The position numbers and the translations under genes were made by a program. 44,920 nucleotides of DNA from Synergistaceae bacterium UBA1037 (GTDB lineage Bacteria > Synergistota > Synergistia > Synergistales > Synergistaceae). This document shows positions 42,459 through 44,920 of this stretch, one piece after another. Position 1 is the stretch's first letter. Each line of letters begins with the position of its first letter. Below the pieces are notes generated by a model that had not been told where the DNA came from, did no database searches, and worked only from the letters and a program-made list of their open reading frames with translations. The stretch lies in assembly GCA_002316795.1 (NCBI GenBank), contig DCEE01000051.1, positions 1 to 44,920 of the forward strand. Reading direction: 5' to 3'.

Positions 42459-42512
42459 CTCTCTCCTGAAGTTGATTTCTGCAACTGATACAGCAACAGG
42501 AGAGAGCTTTTT
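42459..42512 (+). terminator. Terminator of the methyltransferase unit
   Basis: CTCTCTCCTG (42459-42468) and CAGGAGAGAG (42497-42506) form a perfect 10-bp stem with an inner GTTG/CAAC pair, followed by CTTTTT. Confidence 0.85.
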
Positions 42513-42593
42513 CAATCATAAGACTGGATATTATTAAGTTTTTTAAAAATTTTTCACAGAAACGATCTTCAAAAAAGAACGGGAGGTAGAAAA

Positions 42594-44141
42594 ATGGAAG
42601 GTAGTACGGTAAGAAAACCCAGTGTCGGACTGGCTTTTGTAACATTTGTGGGTATCGCGGGAATTATCAGTTATGGTCTTTTGGGTCTTGGATTGGATGC
42701 ACATGTACCTATCGCTTTGGCTGCTATTTTCGCAGGACTTATTGGTAAATTTATAGTAGGCGTCTCATGGACGGAAATTTCTACAGCCATAAGCAGTGCT
42801 ATCACCTCTGCAATAGACGCACTGCTTATCCTTATAGCCATTGGTATGCTTGTCGGCTCATGGGTCCAGGCAGGGGTAGTTCCGGGTATGATCTATTACG
42901 GATTTGATCTGCTTTCTCCGGGAATATTCCTCCTTGCCACCCTTCTGATCTGTTCGGTAGTATCCCTTGCAACAGGTTCGTCCTGGGGGGTTGGCGGAAC
43001 AGTCGGAGTCGCGCTTATCGGTATCGCGGCAGGGCTTGGTATCCCGGCACCTCTCACAGCGGGTATCATAATCTCGGGAGCATATTTTGGAGATAAAATG
43101 TCTCCCCTGTCGGATACGACGAACCTTGCTCCGGCTGTTTCAGGCTCAAACCTATTTGACCATATACGGGCAATGGTATGGACAACAGGTCCGACATATG
43201 TCATCGTTGTCATAATCACGATAGTCCTTGGTTTTGGTTACGCCAACGGTACGGGTGCTTTTGACGCGAGCCGGATAGATGCCTTCCAGGCGATCCTTGC
43301 CGCGGAATTTGACATCAACCCCATCTATGCCATAGTCCCGCCGCTAATCGTTCTTGTGCTTGCAATCACCAAATGCCCCGCCCTTCCGAGCATGATGGCG
43401 GGAACTGCGGCAGCTTCCGTGCTGGCTATGATCCAGGGGTTCTCTCTTAGCGAAGCCCTTGAGGCGATCCACTATGGTTACCACTCCACAGTAGCGACGA
43501 AACTCGCCGAGGCTGGTGCCGGAGACATCACCGCAGCACTGACAGAATACAATATAACAGGTTTTGCGCCTGAGATGGCACACGAAGTTGCTTCTCTGCT
43601 GACCGAGCTTCTCAACAGGGGCGGGCTTGACAGTATGATGTGGTCGCTTTCCCTCATAATGATAGCTCTTGTGCTTGGCGGAGTAATGGAAAGCTGCCAC
43701 TATCTCGAAGTCCTTCTCAACCCACTCCTTTTCAAGGTCCGCAAAGTTGGAGGATTTGTAACTCTGGTCGTCGTTTCATGCTTTGCCAGCAACCTCTTCC
43801 TTGGAGACCAGTACCTTGGCATAGTTGTTCCGGGACGTATGTTCAAGACCGCTGTCGAAAGATCGGGACTCTCTCCCAGAATGCTTTCACGCACGCTGGA
43901 AGATTCCGGTACGCTGACAGCCGTCCTAATCCCATGGACCGGCTGCGGAGCCTTCCAGGCGGGTGCCCTGGGAGTCCCGACGCTTGCCTACGCACCCTAT
44001 TGCTTCCTTAACTGGCTCAACCCGCTTGTAGCAATATTGATGACGTATATGGGAATAGGGATCTACTGGGGCAAGAACGGTGAAGACAAGATAGAGAAGC
44101 GTACCGACATCAACTTTCACCCAGCTGAACAGAAAGCCTGA
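42594..44141 (+). CDS. NhaC-family Na+/H+ antiporter-like transporter
   Basis: A 515-residue polytopic membrane protein with about eleven or twelve hydrophobic segments and NhaC-family motifs: IGMLVGSWVQAGVVPGMIYYG near 82-102, TGSSWGVGGTVGVALIG near 126-142, SGAYFGDKMSPLSDTTNLAP near 158-177, and WTGCGAFQAGALGV near the C-terminus. NhaC proteins exchange Na+ for H+; some close relatives carry organic anions or amines. Next to a demethylation unit and an aminotransferase, a role in substrate entry or sodium coupling is possible (inference). GGGAGG precedes the ATG. A hairpin follows. Confidence 0.9.
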   Translation: MEGSTVRKPSVGLAFVTFVGIAGIISYGLLGLGLDAHVPIALAAIFAGLIGKFIVGVSWTEISTAISSAITSAIDALLILIAIGMLVGSWVQAGVVPGMIYYGFDLLSPGIFLLATLLICSVVSLATGSSWGVGGTVGVALIGIAAGLGIPAPLTAGIIISGAYFGDKMSPLSDTTNLAPAVSGSNLFDHIRAMVWTTGPTYVIVVIITIVLGFGYANGTGAFDASRIDAFQAILAAEFDINPIYAIVPPLIVLVLAITKCPALPSMMAGTAAASVLAMIQGFSLSEALEAIHYGYHSTVATKLAEAGAGDITAALTEYNITGFAPEMAHEVASLLTELLNRGGLDSMMWSLSLIMIALVLGGVMESCHYLEVLLNPLLFKVRKVGGFVTLVVVSCFASNLFLGDQYLGIVVPGRMFKTAVERSGLSPRMLSRTLEDSGTLTAVLIPWTGCGAFQAGALGVPTLAYAPYCFLNWLNPLVAILMTYMGIGIYWGKNGEDKIEKRTDINFHPAEQKA

Positions 44142-44203
44142 GAGATCCCGAGATACCGCTGAACTCTGATCTGTATTTTCAGCAGCGATACTATAAGACA
44201 TTT

Positions 44204-44235
44204 CAGGCGAAGTCCGTTAAATCCGGCTTCGCCTG
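44204..44235 (+). terminator. Hairpin after the nhaC-like gene, probable terminator
   Basis: CAGGCGAAG (44204-44212) and CTTCGCCTG (44227-44235) form a 9-bp stem extended by CCG/CGG. The downstream sequence TATTATTG is only moderately T-rich. Confidence 0.55.
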
Positions 44236-44258
44236 TATTATTGTAATGAGGTGAGCCC

Positions 44259-44920
44259 ATGCGGAGATGCTTGACCGAAAGTTTGAAAACAGTTGCCAGG
44301 GATAATGACATTCTTTCTCCATGTTCAAGATCCCCTTATTATCCGTTTGTCATCGGCTCAGGCAGGGGAGCAGTGCTGAAAGATATCGACGGCAATCAAT
44401 ATATAGATTTTTCTGCCTCGGCGGCAGCCCTTAACACCGGGACATGCCACCCGAAAGTTGTCAGTGCCATACAGGAACAGGCAGAAAAACTGCTTTGCTA
44501 CACAACAGGTTATATGTATGAACCATATTCGGTAGAGCTCGCGGAAAAACTCTCATTCATCGCCCCGGGCAACTTTAAGAAAAAGGTCGCTTACGGACTC
44601 TCTGGATCTGATGCGATCGACGGTGCGATAAAGTTTGCCCGCAAATATACGGGCAGGACCAATGTCATATCTTTCCTGACGGCATACCACGGCTGTACCT
44701 ACGGAGCCCTTTCCGCATCTGCCATATCGCTGAACATGCGAAGGAGTATTGGCCCCATGCTTCCGGGTTTTCACCATTTCGCGTATCCTCAGTGCAAAAA
44801 TTGCGAATGGAACGAGGTCCCGGAGGATTGTTCACTTAGATGTCTTGAGCAGATCAAAAATGCGTTCAGGCTTTACCTCCCTCCCGAAGAGGTCGCGGCA
44901 GTAATATTCGAGCCGATAGG
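44259..44920 (+). CDS. Class III PLP-dependent aminotransferase (partial, right edge)
   Basis: The first 220 residues of a fold-type I aminotransferase that continues past the window. Family markers are VLKDIDGNQYIDFSASAAAL near 39-58, the cofactor phosphate loop LSGSDAIDGAIKFAR near 114-128, and AYHGCTYGALS near 142-152 with the stacking residue position. The window ends just before the GD.G region in the context IFEPIG. The branch includes 4-aminobutyrate and related omega-aminotransferases. A CxxC pair in QCKNCEW near 179 is common in some family members. GAGGTGAG precedes ATG 44259. Its place after the methyltransferase cluster suggests it may act on the demethylated amine (inference). 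Confidence 0.88.
   Translation, partial: MRRCLTESLKTVARDNDILSPCSRSPYYPFVIGSGRGAVLKDIDGNQYIDFSASAAALNTGTCHPKVVSAIQEQAEKLLCYTTGYMYEPYSVELAEKLSFIAPGNFKKKVAYGLSGSDAIDGAIKFARKYTGRTNVISFLTAYHGCTYGALSASAISLNMRRSIGPMLPGFHHFAYPQCKNCEWNEVPEDCSLRCLEQIKNAFRLYLPPEEVAAVIFEPI

Overview
This window looks like chromosomal core DNA from an anaerobic, diderm, amino-acid-using bacterium, most likely of the phylum Synergistota. That placement is inferred from gene content and cannot be confirmed here. Firmicutes-like genes (ctsR-mcsA-clpC, pyrK-pyrD, RNase J, DUF4321-maf, csaB, PadR) sit beside diderm envelope genes (an OmpH/Skp-like chaperone, a periplasmic parvulin). Strong sigma-70-like promoters, clear Shine-Dalgarno sites and hairpin-plus-T terminators are easy to see. 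Most start codons given here were chosen from Shine-Dalgarno position rather than from the longest reading frame.

Region by region. 1-1352 (minus strand): an encapsulin nanocompartment operon, an encapsulated-ferritin cargo followed by the shell gene. 1452-3156: pyrK-pyrD of pyrimidine synthesis. 3173-9964: a TtcA-like tRNA thiolase, an orphan NarL-type regulator with a broken phosphorylation site, a flippase-like membrane protein plus an ICMT-like methyltransferase, a metallo-beta-lactamase-fold enzyme, a YgjP-type metallopeptidase and a YgiQ radical SAM protein. 10040-16260: OmpH-like chaperone, plsY, the heat-shock operon ctsR-mcsA-clpC (no mcsB), a parvulin and a small membrane protein. 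16303-16619: tRNA-Gln and tRNA-Glu on the minus strand, with a small tandem repeat upstream of their promoter. 16739-20131: RNase J and a Na/phosphate symporter.

20231-32927 is a long, tightly packed plus-strand envelope run: uppP, DUF4321, maf, DUF5693, csaB, two transketolase-like halves, ftsE, ftsX, an EnvC-like hydrolase, ctpA, a divergent polysaccharide deacetylase and a purA-like gene. Both transketolase halves and the PurA-like protein have lost the residues that define catalysis in their families, so three apparent housekeeping enzymes in one run may be doing something else. 33025-33383 carries four tRNAs (Val, Asp, Phe, Gly).

33490-44920 is the most interesting part: a PadR regulator, a CobW-like GTPase, a DUF5714-like protein, a large BTAD/STAND/TPR regulator, a corrinoid protein, a homologue of monomethylamine methyltransferase MtmB with a sense codon where pyrrolysine would be, an MtbA/MtaA-like (UroD-fold) methyltransferase fused to a thioredoxin-like domain, an NhaC-type antiporter and the start of a class III aminotransferase. 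I read this as a complete corrinoid-dependent demethylation system for an unidentified N-methylated compound, working without pyrrolysine. The MtmB-like protein would move a methyl group to the corrinoid protein and the UroD-type protein would pass it on to an unknown acceptor.
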